64,000 nucleotides of DNA from Echiichthys vipera (taxonomy: Eukaryota > Chordata > Actinopteri > Perciformes > Trachinidae): positions 16,111,643 to 16,175,642 of the forward strand of contig OY829668.1 of assembly GCA_963691815.1 (NCBI GenBank), in the 5' to 3' direction. How positions within the stretch are numbered: the stretch's first letter is position 1; the number at the start of each line of letters is the position of its first letter. Position numbers and translations under genes: made by a program. Shown piece by piece: positions 46,405 to 59,365 of the stretch. The notes beneath the pieces were generated by a model. It was not told where the DNA came from. It did no database searches and was given only the letters and a program-made list of their open reading frames with translations.

Positions 46405-47610
46405 TAATCAAAAGGGAAGACGAACATCAAGGTGATATTCACATTTCCGCCGGAGGTGTGAGTTGAAGATCTCTTGGACAGGGGCCTCCTCCAGACGTTC
46501 CCAGTTCACCCGCACTACTCCTTTGTGCTTACCTGGTCTGTCCAGAATCTTCCCCCATCCTCTGACCCAACTCATCAGCAGATGGTGATCAGTTGACAGC
46601 TCTGCTCCTCTCTTCACTCGATTGTCCAAAACATACGCCCTCAGATAAGATGATACGATCACAAAATCAATAAACGACCTTTGGCCTAGGGTTCTGTCGT
46701 ACCACATACATTTAAGAGAATCCTTTCGTTCAAACATGGTGCTCGTTATAGACAATACATGACTAGCACAGAGGCCTAATAACAGACGACCGCTCTGATT
46801 GAGATCAGGGAGGCCATTCCTCCCAATCACGCCTCTCCACGTGTCTACATTACTGCCCAAGTGGGCATTGAAGTCTCCCAACAGAAGTAAGGACTCCCCT
46901 TTCAGGAGCCCCATGTAGGACTTCATTCAGGGTCTCCAAAAAGGCTGAATACTCTGACCTGCTGTTCGGTGCATGTGCACAAAATCAGAGTTTTCCCCCC
47001 TACCACCCGCTGGCGTAAGGAGGCGACCCTCTCGTCCAACACTGGTAAAGTCCAACCCCGCAGCGCTCAGCCGGGTGTTTGTTAGTATCCCCACATCTGC
47101 CCGGCGCCTCACACCCTGGGCAACTCCAGAGAAGAATAAGGTCCAACCCTATCCAGGAGTACGGTTCCAGAACTGAGAGGTAAGGAGGTAAGCCCCACCA
47201 GATCTAACTGGTAGCGCTCCACCCACTGCACAAGCTACGGCTCCTTCCCCACTGAGAGGTGACATTCCACGTCCCCAGAGCCAGCCTCTGCTGCTTGTGT
47301 CTGGTCCATCGAGGCCCCTCACCTTCACTGCCATCCATGCAGCAGCGCACCCGACCCCAGCGAGCCCTCTGTCTGGGCCTGGCTCCAGACGGGGGCCCCG
47401 GGCATCCTCCGGGCAGGGTCTGTCTTCCTCTTCCTCTATGTTCCATAGAGTCTTTGTGAACCATTCTTAGTCCGGCCCCTCAACTGAGACCACTCTGCCA
47501 TGGGAGACCCTTCCAGGACTACTAGGCTCCAGACAACACAGCCCTCAGGTTCACAGGTTCACACACAAACCTGTCAAAAACGATAAGGTGATGAGAGGTG
47601 AGTACTTTTC
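46405..47610 (-). pseudogene. RTE/Rex3-like LINE 5' region and endonuclease relic
   Basis: Downward from 47610: the leader region, DSMEHRGRGRQTLPGGCPGP, LALGTWNVTSQWG (endonuclease start, about 47265), a damaged middle with a deletion, then ESLLLLGDFNAHLGSNVDTW (GDFN box, about 46870), FIDFVIVSSYLRAYVLDNRV and GAELSTDHHLLMSW (catalytic His box, about 46570). This is an apurinic-type endonuclease. It is broken by frameshifts near 46930 and 47120. No RT follows. Confidence 0.87.
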
Positions 47611-47872
47611 CAACTATTCTTCACAAAATTGTGGTCCTTCAAAAACGTTTTGTTAGGATTGACCCGGTTAGAGTCACATAATTCATTCACCCCTTTATTA
47701 TAGGAACTCCAGATACTTACAATTTATGACATTAATATTTTTTCAAATAAGGTTTTATTTACAAAATATTTTTAAGTAAAATAATAACAGAGTGAAAAAA
47801 AATTGAATTTCCCCTTGTGGGATTAAAAAAGGAATTCTTCTTTTTTTTTCTTCTTCTAAGTGAAGGGAATTC

Positions 47873-48170
47873 CAGTTTTATTTTAAAGCAAACTCAGTTA
47901 TATTCATATTCAACTCGTATATCATCACGTCTTCATGTTCCTAAATTTCTCACTCATAGAGGTCAAATGTCAATAAAATTCCGGGGAACCAAATTATGGA
48001 ATGATTTTTTTCTATTTGGCTAAAAATTGTATTTCCATTGAGGGTCAAAAAATATGCATAAACAAGCATTTAACTGCTCTTTTAGAAATGCTCTTCCTCA
48101 TGTGCTGCTTACAGATTGCTGTCTTTGTCTTATTTGTTTTACTCACTTTTGGGGGTAATTTTTATGTATG
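47873..48170 (+). pseudogene. LINE RT C-terminal tail fragment (block B)
   Basis: LYSYSTRISSRLHVPKFLTH and RGQMSIKFRGTKLWNDFFLF can be read, resembling the tail following the RT in several LINEs. Paralogue of 34150-34430. Confidence 0.5.
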
Positions 48171-48424
48171 TTTTAAATGGTGCTAACAATAAAATAAGAA
48201 AAAATAAATAAATTACTGCCATCATGTGGACGAGTTGTCCTCAAAACCAATATATAAAATCCGCTGAAGGAGTATTCCTTTTTTAATTCAAAAGAAATTA
48301 AAGTAATGTTAACTACTAATTGTTTTCACATTTGATGTCCAACAACAGAATGAGCGGATGATCCATGGACTCTCAAGACTCCTCCTGGTGTCTTTAGTGT
48401 GGTTGGGAAGTCCTGAACACTGAC

Positions 48425-48484
48425 CGGAAAGGACGAGCCTTCTGCTGCTTTGTTGGGCTCCGGGTTCTGCTGCTGCTGCTCCAT
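48425..48484 (-). pseudogene. Orphan copy of zinc-finger exon 1 (block B, proximal)
   Basis: Twenty codons from ATG at 48484, MEQQQQNPEPNKAAEGSSFP, ending at a gtcagt donor (phase 0). It is similar to the exon 1 at 52790-52852 and is followed upstream by the same promoter-like sequence (48540-48640). No zinc-finger exon lies downstream of it on the minus strand before block B ends, so it has no partner here. Confidence 0.5.
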
Positions 48485-48804
48485 TCTGGTCCGAGTCCTA
48501 GTCCTGGTCCTGTTCCTGTTCGCTGAGATTCTGCAGCTCTCTCCGGATTCTCGACACCACTAATCTCTTAAAACCGATTAGCCCCGTCCACACCCAGAAC
48601 GTCACCGTGCTGCGTTAAGGTGCAGTGGGAACTTCTTTCTGTAACCTGCTGTATTGGCGTTGCATCTAACTTATCCCTAGAACACTAACATTACAATTAG
48701 TTACACCATCACTAATGTTGGGTATATTTTACACGATATAATATTCCAGATAAAAAGTTCTTCTCATAATGTACAACAATATATGGCAAATTGAAGTACT
48801 CTAG

Positions 48805-49052
48805 GAGAAGTTGCCGTAACAACATTGATGTTCTACATCACTCTGCGGTTTGGTTCACAACTTACTGCTATATCTGATTCAAAACGGATATAAAGGCAAA
48901 GAAAAACTATAAAGTATATAAAATACTGCAAAAGCTCACCATTATCAAAAGATAAATGAAAAGAGAGATGGGAAAATTAATTAGAGATTAGCATTTCAAT
49001 TGAAGATTGGAAAGAGTCATTAATGTCACTCTTAATACTGGAGGGAATTTGA
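48805..49052. other. Insertion in block B homologous to block C, flanked by 47-bp repeats
   Basis: 48868-49047 matches 15476-15668. The neighbouring block sequence (gttcttctcataatgtacaa to gaagtactct) occurs once before (about 48757-48804) and once after (about 49053-49099) and only once in A (about 35034-35080). Confidence 0.8.
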
Positions 49053-50156
49053 AGTTCTTCTCATAATGTACAACAATATATGGCAAAATGAAGTACTCTT
49101 CTTTCATTTCCCCCAAACAACATCTCATAAAATGAAAAAAAGCTGTTGTTGTTGTGGGACCCTATAAGAAGCTCCTAAAATTAGTGGAAAACGTGTCCTT
49201 CAGTGCACCAGGTCCTAGGACAGGTGAGCCTTGTTTGGTGAAGGACTCTGGAAAAGCACTGTTTTTCTGCATCACTTACATTAAACAAAAGCAGGCACAT
49301 ATTCAGTCCCAGTCCACACCAGCAGGTGGTAGTAATACACCATAACTTTGTTTGACAGCTGCCATATAACACCAACAGAAGAGGGAACATGAAGCAGCAA
49401 CTCTTCTTCTGTTGTTGAAGTTGTTTTCCAGCCATCCGACTGCAGTTCTGATCATATTTGATGTTTATGAGGCAGAAAATATTTCTTATAAAGCCCTTGT
49501 TATCATCATATCATAAAGTCATGGAAATGTCCTGTGTTGGACTGAATGTAACTGCAAAGGAATAAACACAAAGTGGAGCATCTGACTGAAGAAAATGTTT
49601 TATTGACACACATCCATTGATGCACGCACGTGCGTCTCATTGTCGGTTTCACTGTTAATACAGAATAACGATTTACAACTTCATGTCTTACCTGCAATGC
49701 AGAATTTTCAAGCATGCACATATAATTCGGAATCTCTTCTTTTCGCAAAGTTTATAATGTTTCCTCAAAGTCAACAACTCACAAACCATGACTTACACCT
49801 TTTACTTTGAAATATGAAAAACATTCCAATTTTGTAATAAAATAAACAGAAATGTATTGTACAAACATACAGGAGCTGCACCCAATATTCAAAACACCAA
49901 TATAGCAGATAAGAAAATATGTTTTGTAAGAGTATGTGTCTAAAGCAGACAAAAACAACATCAGCAGGAGATTTTTTGACCAAATCCCACAACCCTTAGA
50001 CTGCCTCAGCTACAAAGTTGCAACAACAGGAATGTGGGGGGGGGGGGTGCTTTTGTAGCGTTATAACGTGCAAACTGTTAAGAACTTACTGAAGTCGCTC
50101 CATGGTCAGCCTTTCATTTAGACTAAAGCTAAGAATTTGGCAACAAAGATATCAGG

Positions 50157-52852
50157 TTATGGTGAGGAGGGAACAGACAGCAGGTCTGAAAAATGTTGAG
50201 AATGATGCCGGCTTTGGTGGAATTTAAGGCCACCACTATGAGAAAAAGTCTTCCCACATTGGTCACAACAGTACGGTTTCTCACCGGTGTGAACACGCTC
50301 GTGTGCTTTCAAGTGACTGCGATTTCTAAAAGATTTCTCACATTGGTCACAATGATATGGTTTCCATTCAGTGTGACTGCGTTGGTGGCAGGTAAGCATA
50401 GGCAATGAAGCAAATGCTTTCCCACAATGGTCACACCAGTAGGGTTTCTCTCCAGTGTGACTACGTCGATGGATTTTTAATGAACTCTGTACAGAGAAAG
50501 CTTTGGCACACAGGTCACAGTTGTATGGTTTCTCTCGAGTATGTACTCGTTGGTGGATTTTTAGGTTACTTAGGGATGTTGAAGCTTTTCCACATTCATT
50601 GCAGGTGTATGGTTTCTCTCCTGTATGAATTCGTTGGTGCGTTTTTAAAGCAGAAGGCTGAGTGAAAGCTGCGCCACATTGATCACAGCTGTATGGTTTC
50701 TCTCCAGTGTGTATACGCATGTGGGATTTTAAGACACTAGACTGAGTGAAAGCTGCACCACATTGGTTGCAGCTGTATGGTTTCTCTCCAGTGTGAACTC
50801 TCTGATGAGCCTTTAAAGATCCAGATGCTGTGAAGGATTTGTCACATTGCTGACAGCTGTGACGTTGGAGTCCACCTCTTCCTCTTTGTTTCTGAAACAG
50901 AACATAGATGAGAAAAATCGTAGTCTCATTTTTACTTTCCTGTCATCAGTGCGGTTAAAAATAAATGCTATCCCATACTTTGGTTCTCTAACAACCTCAC
51001 TGATAGGCTGCAGTGTGTTGAACAGCTCCATTCTCAGACCCCCGGTCATTAATGCAGTGTCGCATGGTTCAATAATAGAGCAAGCAAGGTCTTGAATATG
51101 AATAGAAAATATCGCTATTGGAGACTTTTCTCTATTCATCGTTATGCTGACAGCACAGTCCTTTATGCCACTGGTCTTTCCCCATTTACATCACTACAGG
51201 TAATTTCCTTTAAATCATACAGGCTTTCTCCCCCTAAAACAACCTACAGAACACCACTGAGATCAAGGTCATGTGGTTTGGCAGGAAGGGTTCTGTGTCC
51301 CCTCCCCCCTGAGATATCGGGGAGGGGAGGCTATCCTAGACCAGGTCACTGAATACAAATACTTGGGTATGTGGCTCGACAGCATTCTGTTTGTCTCTCA
51401 GCACATCAGCAGGTCACAGTATAAGGGAAAGCCTCATCTTCACTCCCTTCATGTTAAACAATGGAGATGTTTTATACATAATGGCATGACAGAGCACAAA
51501 ACCCAGAACCTTTGTAGGAGCTATTTTATGTTCACGTATGTTATATTATATAGTCTTATACTGTCAGTTTTAGACACATGGTGGCAGTCATTGGGAGCAG
51601 GAAGGGGGAAGCACAGGCATGAGCTAAACAGTTCTCACCAGACCGACAACAGAGCAACAACACACGAGTATAACAAAATCTGCTGCGAGCCGTTTTACTC
51701 AACCATATCAACTACCCAAACTGCATATTTATTTATTAGTTTGTTTATTTCGGGCATGTCAGTGTGATTAATCCTCATCACACATTATCTTAGCTTAACT
51801 CATACTATATCATATACCTCAAGGACAATCTGTTTAACCACTATACATATATTTTACATGATCTAAACCGAAAGTTATACACTGTCATATTTTCAACTGT
51901 TTAACTGCCTTTAAGTCACTATCAAAGAGTGGGTCACAACGATGGTGTCTGATCATATGACCCACTGATGGAAGCACTTCTACTTGTAGGCCTGTAATAA
52001 GGGCAGAAGTGTAAAAGGAACCTGCGTGTCTGTATGGATTTAGGAGGGAAACATATAGGGGACGGACCGGAAGTAGAGAGGTGAATGTGTTTCAGTAAAG
52101 TCTACAATAAAAACACACGCAGTAATAATGACCGTGTATAGATGGAGGCTCTGAAAGAACAGACTCACCTGCAGTTACATCTTACTGCTGAATCATGTAG
52201 AGAATGCTCACAGAGTATCTCTGGCTACAGAACAGGGTTCTACTTGTTCATAACTTTAAAATAAAGGTTATCACCGTAGTCACCTGTTATTTAAAATAGT
52301 TTCAAACCTTGAAAACACTACATTAAAATCAAAGTGTTGTCATGATTTCCAGCAGAATGAAATCGGTAGAAAGTGCTCTGAGACCACGTGGGGCTCCAGG
52401 AGAACATCCCCCCACACAGAGAGCCATCAACTTGCCGACCACCTCATTGTATTTGACTGCAGCTTTGAGGGCTGCCAGGACTCATTCACAGCCCTTTCAG
52501 GCTGCGACTCACACACCGGACTACTGACGCCACCCCTTCCCCCTCCACACTGGGACTGTTCAAATCCACAAAAAACACGCGGGAAAGTGGAAACAACCAA
52601 AGTGTTGAGTTTGTTTGAGTCACTTGAATATTAAAACAGGAAACAGGGAGACATCAAAACATGGAGACATGTTTTGGACATTTCCAGTTTCCACATTTGA
52701 TGTCCAACAACAGAATGAGCGGATGATCCACGGACCCTCGAGACTCCTCCGCGTGTCTTTTGTGTGGTTCTGAAGTCCTGAACACTGACCTGAGAGGACG
52801 AGCCTGCTGCTGCTCTCCTGGGCTCCGGGCGCTGCTGCTGTCGCTGCTCCAT
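50157..52852 (-). CDS. Two-exon C2H2 zinc-finger gene, apparently intact (ZNF-B)
   Basis: Exon 1 (52790-52852) starts MEQRQQQRPEPRRAAAGSSS and ends in a gtcagt donor, phase 0. Exon 2 (50157-50891) follows a ctgtttcag acceptor, also phase 0, and encodes KQRGRGGLQRHS plus eight C2H2 fingers with TGEKPY-type linkers, then HSQHFSDLLSVPSSP and stop: 265 residues in all. Finger 4 has Ser for the core Phe. Relative to ZNF-A, one change lies at helix position -1 of finger 8 (His for Gln) and one at position 2 of finger 6 (Pro for Arg), both base-contact positions. There is no KRAB or other effector domain. Inference: a nuclear DNA-binding protein of unknown target. The exon pairing is my model; an additional 5' exon is possible. 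Confidence 0.72.
51100..51480 (+). pseudogene. Non-LTR RT C-terminal scrap (block B), inside ZNF-B intron
   Basis: HRYADSTVLYATGLSPF (about 51137) and LDQVTEYKYLGMWLDSILFV (about 51336), frameshifted relative to each other. Paralogue of 36990-37400. It lies in the intron of ZNF-B on the opposite strand. Confidence 0.72.
51642..52620. other. ZNF-B intron part absent from block A; no gene
   Basis: 51680-51735 matches block C (15390-15445), so the stretch is ancestral and was lost from A rather than gained by B. No coding sequence is visible. Confidence 0.6.
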
Positions 52853-52912
52853 CCTCGTCCTGGTCCTGGTGTCTGAGATCCTGCAGCTCTCCCCCGGACT
52901 GCTGGACTCTCT

Positions 52913-53873
52913 TCTTCTTCTTCCTAATTTGACTGGCGGCTGGCATCCAGCTTATAGGTGCATTGCCGCCACCTATCGGACTGGAGTGTGGAACATTAGA
53001 TGACAAAGAAAAAAAATAAATATTTTTTTTATAAATAAAAAATTAAAAAAAAAAAAAAACAGCAACCTTAAACCCTATCCATTAAGCCTGTTTCCCTCAA
53101 GTATATACCCACATAACTCCTAATGCTTTCTGATCCTCGCAACATGTTCTCTACCGTAAAGCTCACTTTTTCCCTTTGCAGTGCAGATTTTAGATCTTTC
53201 CTCTCTCTTTCTCTCTCTCTCTCTTGCATTCCATAAGAACATGCTGCACAGTTTCAGGATGATCACACAGTCTACATTTACCAGTAGGATGTTTACAAAG
53301 TCAGTGTAGCGTGCTGTTAAGCCCCGTGTGTCCTAATCTGAGTTGGGTAATGACCGCCTCCTCCTTCCTGCTCCCGCTCACCACTCCTCCTTTCCCGACC
53401 AGTTTTTGTATACCGTAAAAGTGTCTTCCTGTCTCATTTATGTCCCAATATTCCTGCCAAACCCTTTGCATTTGTGTTTTTATGACTATCTTTCCTTTTG
53501 CTTTCCCTAGTGGGATATTGTTTACTGTTTGTAATCTGAGTGCTTGTTTTGCCAGTATACCTGCATCCTCATTGCCCTCAACCCCTGCATGAGCAGGAAC
53601 CCACAGAAAACTGACAGTCCTCCCCCTGTTTTGAAGGTCATATAACATTTGATGGATCTCCATGATTAGATCTTGCCTACATGACTTCATGGTCCTAATA
53701 CTACTGAGGGCTGCCCAGCTATCTGATGCAATGAGTGCATTGGCCCTGTTGTCTCCCCCTAACCATCTCAGTGCGAGTGTGATGGCCAGGAGTTCAACTG
53801 TGTATACTGATGCATGATCTGTTGCTCTCTGCTTAACTGCCACTTTAAACTCTTGGATGTACACCGCAGCCCC
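52913..53873 (-). mobile_element. 5'-truncated LINE piece with RNase H, inserted in the ZNF-B 5' region
   Basis: 961 bp between perfect 15-bp direct repeats (actgctggactctct at 52898-52912 and 53874-53888). The minus-strand coding part (from about 53865) reads VYTVELLAITLALRWL, LIASDSWAALSSI and VPAHAGVEGNEDAGILAKQA of an RNase H domain; one acidic residue of the last motif is changed (EDAGI against EDSDI in A). The frame breaks near 53305. The 3' end carries A-rich sequence and ends in gaagaagaagaag next to the repeat. A full 3' end, truncated 5' end and target duplication mark an ordinary LINE insertion. Confidence 0.9.
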
Positions 53874-53888
53874 ACTGCTGGACTCTCT

Positions 53889-54924
<1,036 letters not shown>

Positions 54925-54944
54925 ACAACAATTTACTCAGCCTG

Positions 54945-55140
54945 CAGTTACAATGAGCCCCTGGTTCACATTCAAACTCAGGCAGCTTTGGCGGGTGGAG
55001 GTGGAGACCTACAGAAGTGGGGGCATGATTTAGTCGAACCAGGCCAGAAACAAACCGAAGGAGATCAGAGCAGCAAAGAGGAGCTCCACTGAAAAGTTGA
55101 AGAACATTTTTTCAGCTGATGATCCTGCGTCTGTGTGGAG
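54945..55140 (+). pseudogene. LINE inter-domain fragment (block B)
   Basis: FTFKLRQLWRVEVETYRSGG, then frameshifted to SSTEKLKNIFSADDPASVWR. Paralogue of 39460-39655. Confidence 0.7.
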
Positions 55141-55259
55141 AGACATCACACCCATCCCCCGTTCCAACATCACACAACCTTTGAACACAGCACAGAACAC
55201 TGTTCACCAAAACCACCAGACACAGGAACAGTTTGTCCGCCTACCTCCACCATACACAC

Positions 55260-58200
55260 CCCTCCCTCAGTGACCCCAGTGGTAAAGGACAATATCCACA
55301 CCATTAAAACCATCATTACACAAAGACAAATGAAACCCATCACTGTTTTTAGACCTAACTGTGTTTTTAACATTCCACTTGTAAAACATGAGCGCACATT
55401 CAGCACACACATTAAAATTGCTCTGCTGAATGTGTCTCTTTTAAGCAAATCTTTTATTATTTTTATTACTTTTTAATTTTAGATGATAACATGCACAGCA
55501 TTGTCCTTACAGAGACATGGCTTGGCACTGATGCGCCTGTTGTTCTCACTGAGGCTTCCCCACCAATTTTTACTTTTTATTTTCGGCAAGGAGATGCAGA
55601 AGAGGGTGCGGCACTGCTTCAATTTTAAAGAACACTATAAACATGAACAAAGTTTTTTTTTAACAGCTTCTCAGCATTTGAGTACCATGCCTTTGTTTTT
55701 AGCAGCCTACCTATTTTCTGTACAGACCACTTCAGTGTTCCACTTCTTTTTTATCAATTATTCAAACCACTTTTAATTGAATTTAAAAAAACGGTGATTT
55801 TAATCTACACATTGACATCTGCTCAGACTCAATATCCAGATATGTTTTAAACCTTTTGAATTGCCTTGATTTTAAGCAACATGTTATGCAGCTGACCCAC
55901 AGCAGAGGGCGCTGGTTATATCTTTTGGTCTGTCCATTGGGGCGCTCTGTTGTGGACCTGGCTGTATCTGACCACTTTTGTTTGTTTTTTACAATCACCA
56001 GTTTTAATCAGCGGGAGGCCCCTGTGAGAACAGTGAGGAAACGCTACCTATCTTCTGAAGTGGCTACAAATTTTATGCCAGTCTTACAGTGCATTCCTGG
56101 TGAAATTTTACCAGCACCCTGCGATTTTATTACTGACAACCTGAACGATAAAATTAAGACTCTGGACTCAGTGGCTCAACTTTTTATTAAAACGAGACAT
56201 ACACCCCCATGGACAACTGAGGAAGTTAAAAAACGCAAAAGGGAATGCAAGATTGCTGATAGGAGATGGAGGAAATCAAAGTTTACAGCACACTATGAAA
56301 TTTTACGTCAAACCTCAAAATTCACAATAAAACAGTCAAACAAGCAAGAATCTTCCACTTCCAAAAACTAATAAATGACCATAAACATAACCCCAGATTC
56401 CTATTTTCCAAAACTGATATTTTTACTAACACAAATTAAAAAAAAAAATCCACCAACGCACCACATAACGCCCTTTGTAAGGACTTTGCAGACCACTTCA
56501 GAAGGAAAATCCATGATATCAGATCCAGTATTTTTAAAAATGTATAACAGCTTTTAACACCTGGATCATTGCTTTTACCTGAGGAAACACAGGAGAGTTT
56601 GGCCCTGGTTGAAGCAAGGACACTTGGTCGACCTTTCTCCCAGATAAAGCCCAAAACCTGCCTTTTAGATCCAATTCCCACGCCATTTTTTAAAACACTC
56701 TATGGATTCTTTGAGGAACAGCTGTTGTATTTGGTGAATTCCTTTAAAACGGCAGTGGTGAAGCCCCTTCTGAGGAAGAGTGATTTAGGCACCGCTGTTT
56801 TAAATAACTACCGGCCTGTATCCAACTTACCATTTTTTAGTACGATTTTAGAAAAAAAATGTTTTTAATGAAGTAAATTATTTTTAAAACTCTGCACTTT
56901 TGAAAATTTTAAATGACATCAGGTGTAATTAAGATAATCATAGACTCATAATCTTGGTACTACTGGATCTAACTGTCATGACAAAAGTTATCTCAGGACA
57001 CTTTACAGAGTAGGTAAAGACCACACTCTATGACTTATTTATGATTTACATAGACCCAATAATTCCAGTGGCAACGAAAACCTTCCCTATAACAGGCAGG
57101 AATGTCAGACAGACCCAGCTCTGTGGAGGACGGCCATCTGTCTTGACCGGTTGAAGAGGAAGAAAGGGAGAGAGAAAGAAAGAAAAGACGGAAAGATGGA
57201 CAGAGAGAAACAAGGACAGACATGAAGAAAGACAGACAGAAACACTTCCAGAGATGCAAGCAACCAAAGAGTAACAGTAAATATAATATTATCTATACTA
57301 ATGTGAATATTAGTATTACTTACATGTTATGGCAGTTAATATAGCAGACTAGTAGAAACAAGCACAGCTAGGGTGATAGAACATGACGATGATAATAATT
57401 ATGGTGGTTAAACATGATCAATGATGAATAGTGGCAATAGCAGCTACGGCATAGCGAGACATACCACTGATAGTGTTTTTATGGCTAAAAATGTTATAGT
57501 TTATTAGACTAGTGATAGATAGTATATATGACTAATAGTTATAGTAGTAGCAGGAAGCGTCATGCAGGACCACGGCAGCAGGCACCACCACAATTAGCAG
57601 AGACCTGCGAGACAACAAAGCACAAACAGCTCAGGGAAGAAGTTGAATAAGTAACATGCATTGATGAGAAATTAATGATAAAAACCAAGAGGATAGCAGC
57701 AAACTTCCTGCAGCTCAACCAGGACAAAACAGAGGTTTTAGTCATTGGTCCTGAAGGTCAGAAAGAGAAACTTTTACTAATGTTACAGGATTTTATATCC
57801 TCAACATCTATAAAAACTCTGGGTGTGACTTTTGACTCTGAGATCTCTTTTATTCAACACATCAAAAACATAACAAAGATAGGTTGTTTCTTTTTAGGTG
57901 CTGATTCAGGCTTGTATCACTTGTCATTTAGATTATTTTAAAGCCCTGCTCTCTGGTCTTCCCAAAAAGAACATGTATAACTTACAATTACTACAGAACT
58001 CAGCCGCATGCGTGCTGACGAAGACCAAAGGGCGGGAGCACATTATACCAGTTTTAAAATCACTGCAATTGCTCCTTTTTGCTTCAGGATCGATTTTAAA
58101 GTTATTTTACTAGTTGTTAATGTCTTAATGGTCTTGGGCCTTCTTATTTATCTGCAATACTTTAACCCAATTAACCCTTGCGGACCCTGAGGTTATCTGG

Positions 58201-58433
58201 TGCTCGCCTTTGAACCATACCACAAGTGAGAACCAAAACACATGGGGAGGTGGCATTCAGTTATTATGGGCCCTGATTGTTAAACAGCCTGCCAGAGAAA
58301 CTCAGGGCCGCAGAGAATGTTGATGTTTTTAAAAAGAGGCTCAAGACCCACCTTTTTAATCAGGCTTTTAACTGACCTGTTTAATTATTACAAATTCCTT
58401 TTATGCTTCTCATATTTTTGTTTATTATTTTCT
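55260..58433 (+). mobile_element. L2-like LINE with antisense L2 3' end inside (block B)
   Basis: Same structure as block A: endonuclease pieces (VVDLAVSDHFCLFFTITSF at about 55950), KTRHTPPWTTEEVKKRKREC, LLDPIPTPFFKTLYGFFEEQ, NNYRPVSNLPF, then antisense L2 3' UTR at 56975-57660, then AANFLQLNQDKTEVLVIGPE to SLQLLLFASGS. Beyond the end of A it continues through ESLPEKLR-like sequence (near 58290) and a FKKRLKTHLFNQAFN-like stretch (58325-58375) into a 3' UTR that ends where a Rex1-like copy begins. Dead. Confidence 0.85.
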
Positions 58434-59358
58434 TTCAAGATTCAAGATTCAATAAGCTTTATATATCCAGAGGGAAATTATTGTGCTACGGTTTCAATAC
58501 AAAGGTGGGAAAGGATCAGAGTGACAATAAGCTAATAGAATCATATCAAAATAAAGCTAACGTAAAATAAATCAAATAATAACTAAGTGTGACAGAGTGC
58601 AACAGATATTGTGGTAATATACAACAATACGCACCGTTTAGCAGCATATTGAAATAAAATAAGTACGAACAAATAAGTGATGAGGAGCAATTAGTGAAAA
58701 CAGTGTCCAAAATGTAGCAGCATTTCCTACAGAACTAAGTTACAGTAAAGCACAGTAAAGTGTAGCAGCAGTAAGTTACAGTACCACTAAATAAAGTGAT
58801 TTAGTGGTGATATAAAGTGAGAGTGAAGTGTAGCAGCCTTTCTTACTGAAGTAAGTTACAGTAAAGTACAGTAAAGTGTAGCAGCATTTCTTACTGAAGT
58901 AAGTGACAGTACAACTGAATAAAGTGATGCAGTGATGATATAAAGTGACAAAGTGACAATGTGACATTTTCTCAGGATACAGTGTCTCCACTGTTCCTTA
59001 CCTGACCAGGGGGAGATGAATTATACAGTTTGATGGCCACAGGAAAAAAAGACTTCCTCCAGCATTCAGTGTTACACTGGGGAAGAATGAGTCTATGACT
59101 GAAGGTGCTTCTGCTGGAGGTCAGCAGCTGGTGGAGAGGGTGAGTGTTGTTGTCCAGGATGCTGTGCAGTTTAGACAGCATCCTCCTCTCAGACACCGCC
59201 ACCAAAGAGTCCAACTGGACCCCCAGGACGGAGCCAGCTTTCCTGCAGTCTGACATACTGTGGTCGACCCGTCAAGTTATCCGTAATCCAGGAAACCAGG
59301 GGAGGGTCCACCTGCATAGCCGTCAGCTTACGTCCCAGCAGAGCAGGCCGGATGACAC
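58434..59358 (-). mobile_element. Rex1-like LINE, 3' part with internal deletion
   Basis: The 3' tail (complement of ttcaagattcaagattcaa) is at 58434. Reading up: the 3' UTR, a C-terminal frame (58972-59256) KAGSVLGVQLDSLVAVSERR to SSPPGQVRNSGDTVS, then an abrupt join at about 59245-59256 to RT sequence corresponding to 24208-24316 of the long copy. About 590 bp are missing, and the five bases cagga occur at both edges of the gap in the long copy, suggesting a microhomology-type deletion. The left tail abuts the 3' end of the block B LINE. Confidence 0.85.
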
Positions 59359-59365
59359 AGCGCCG

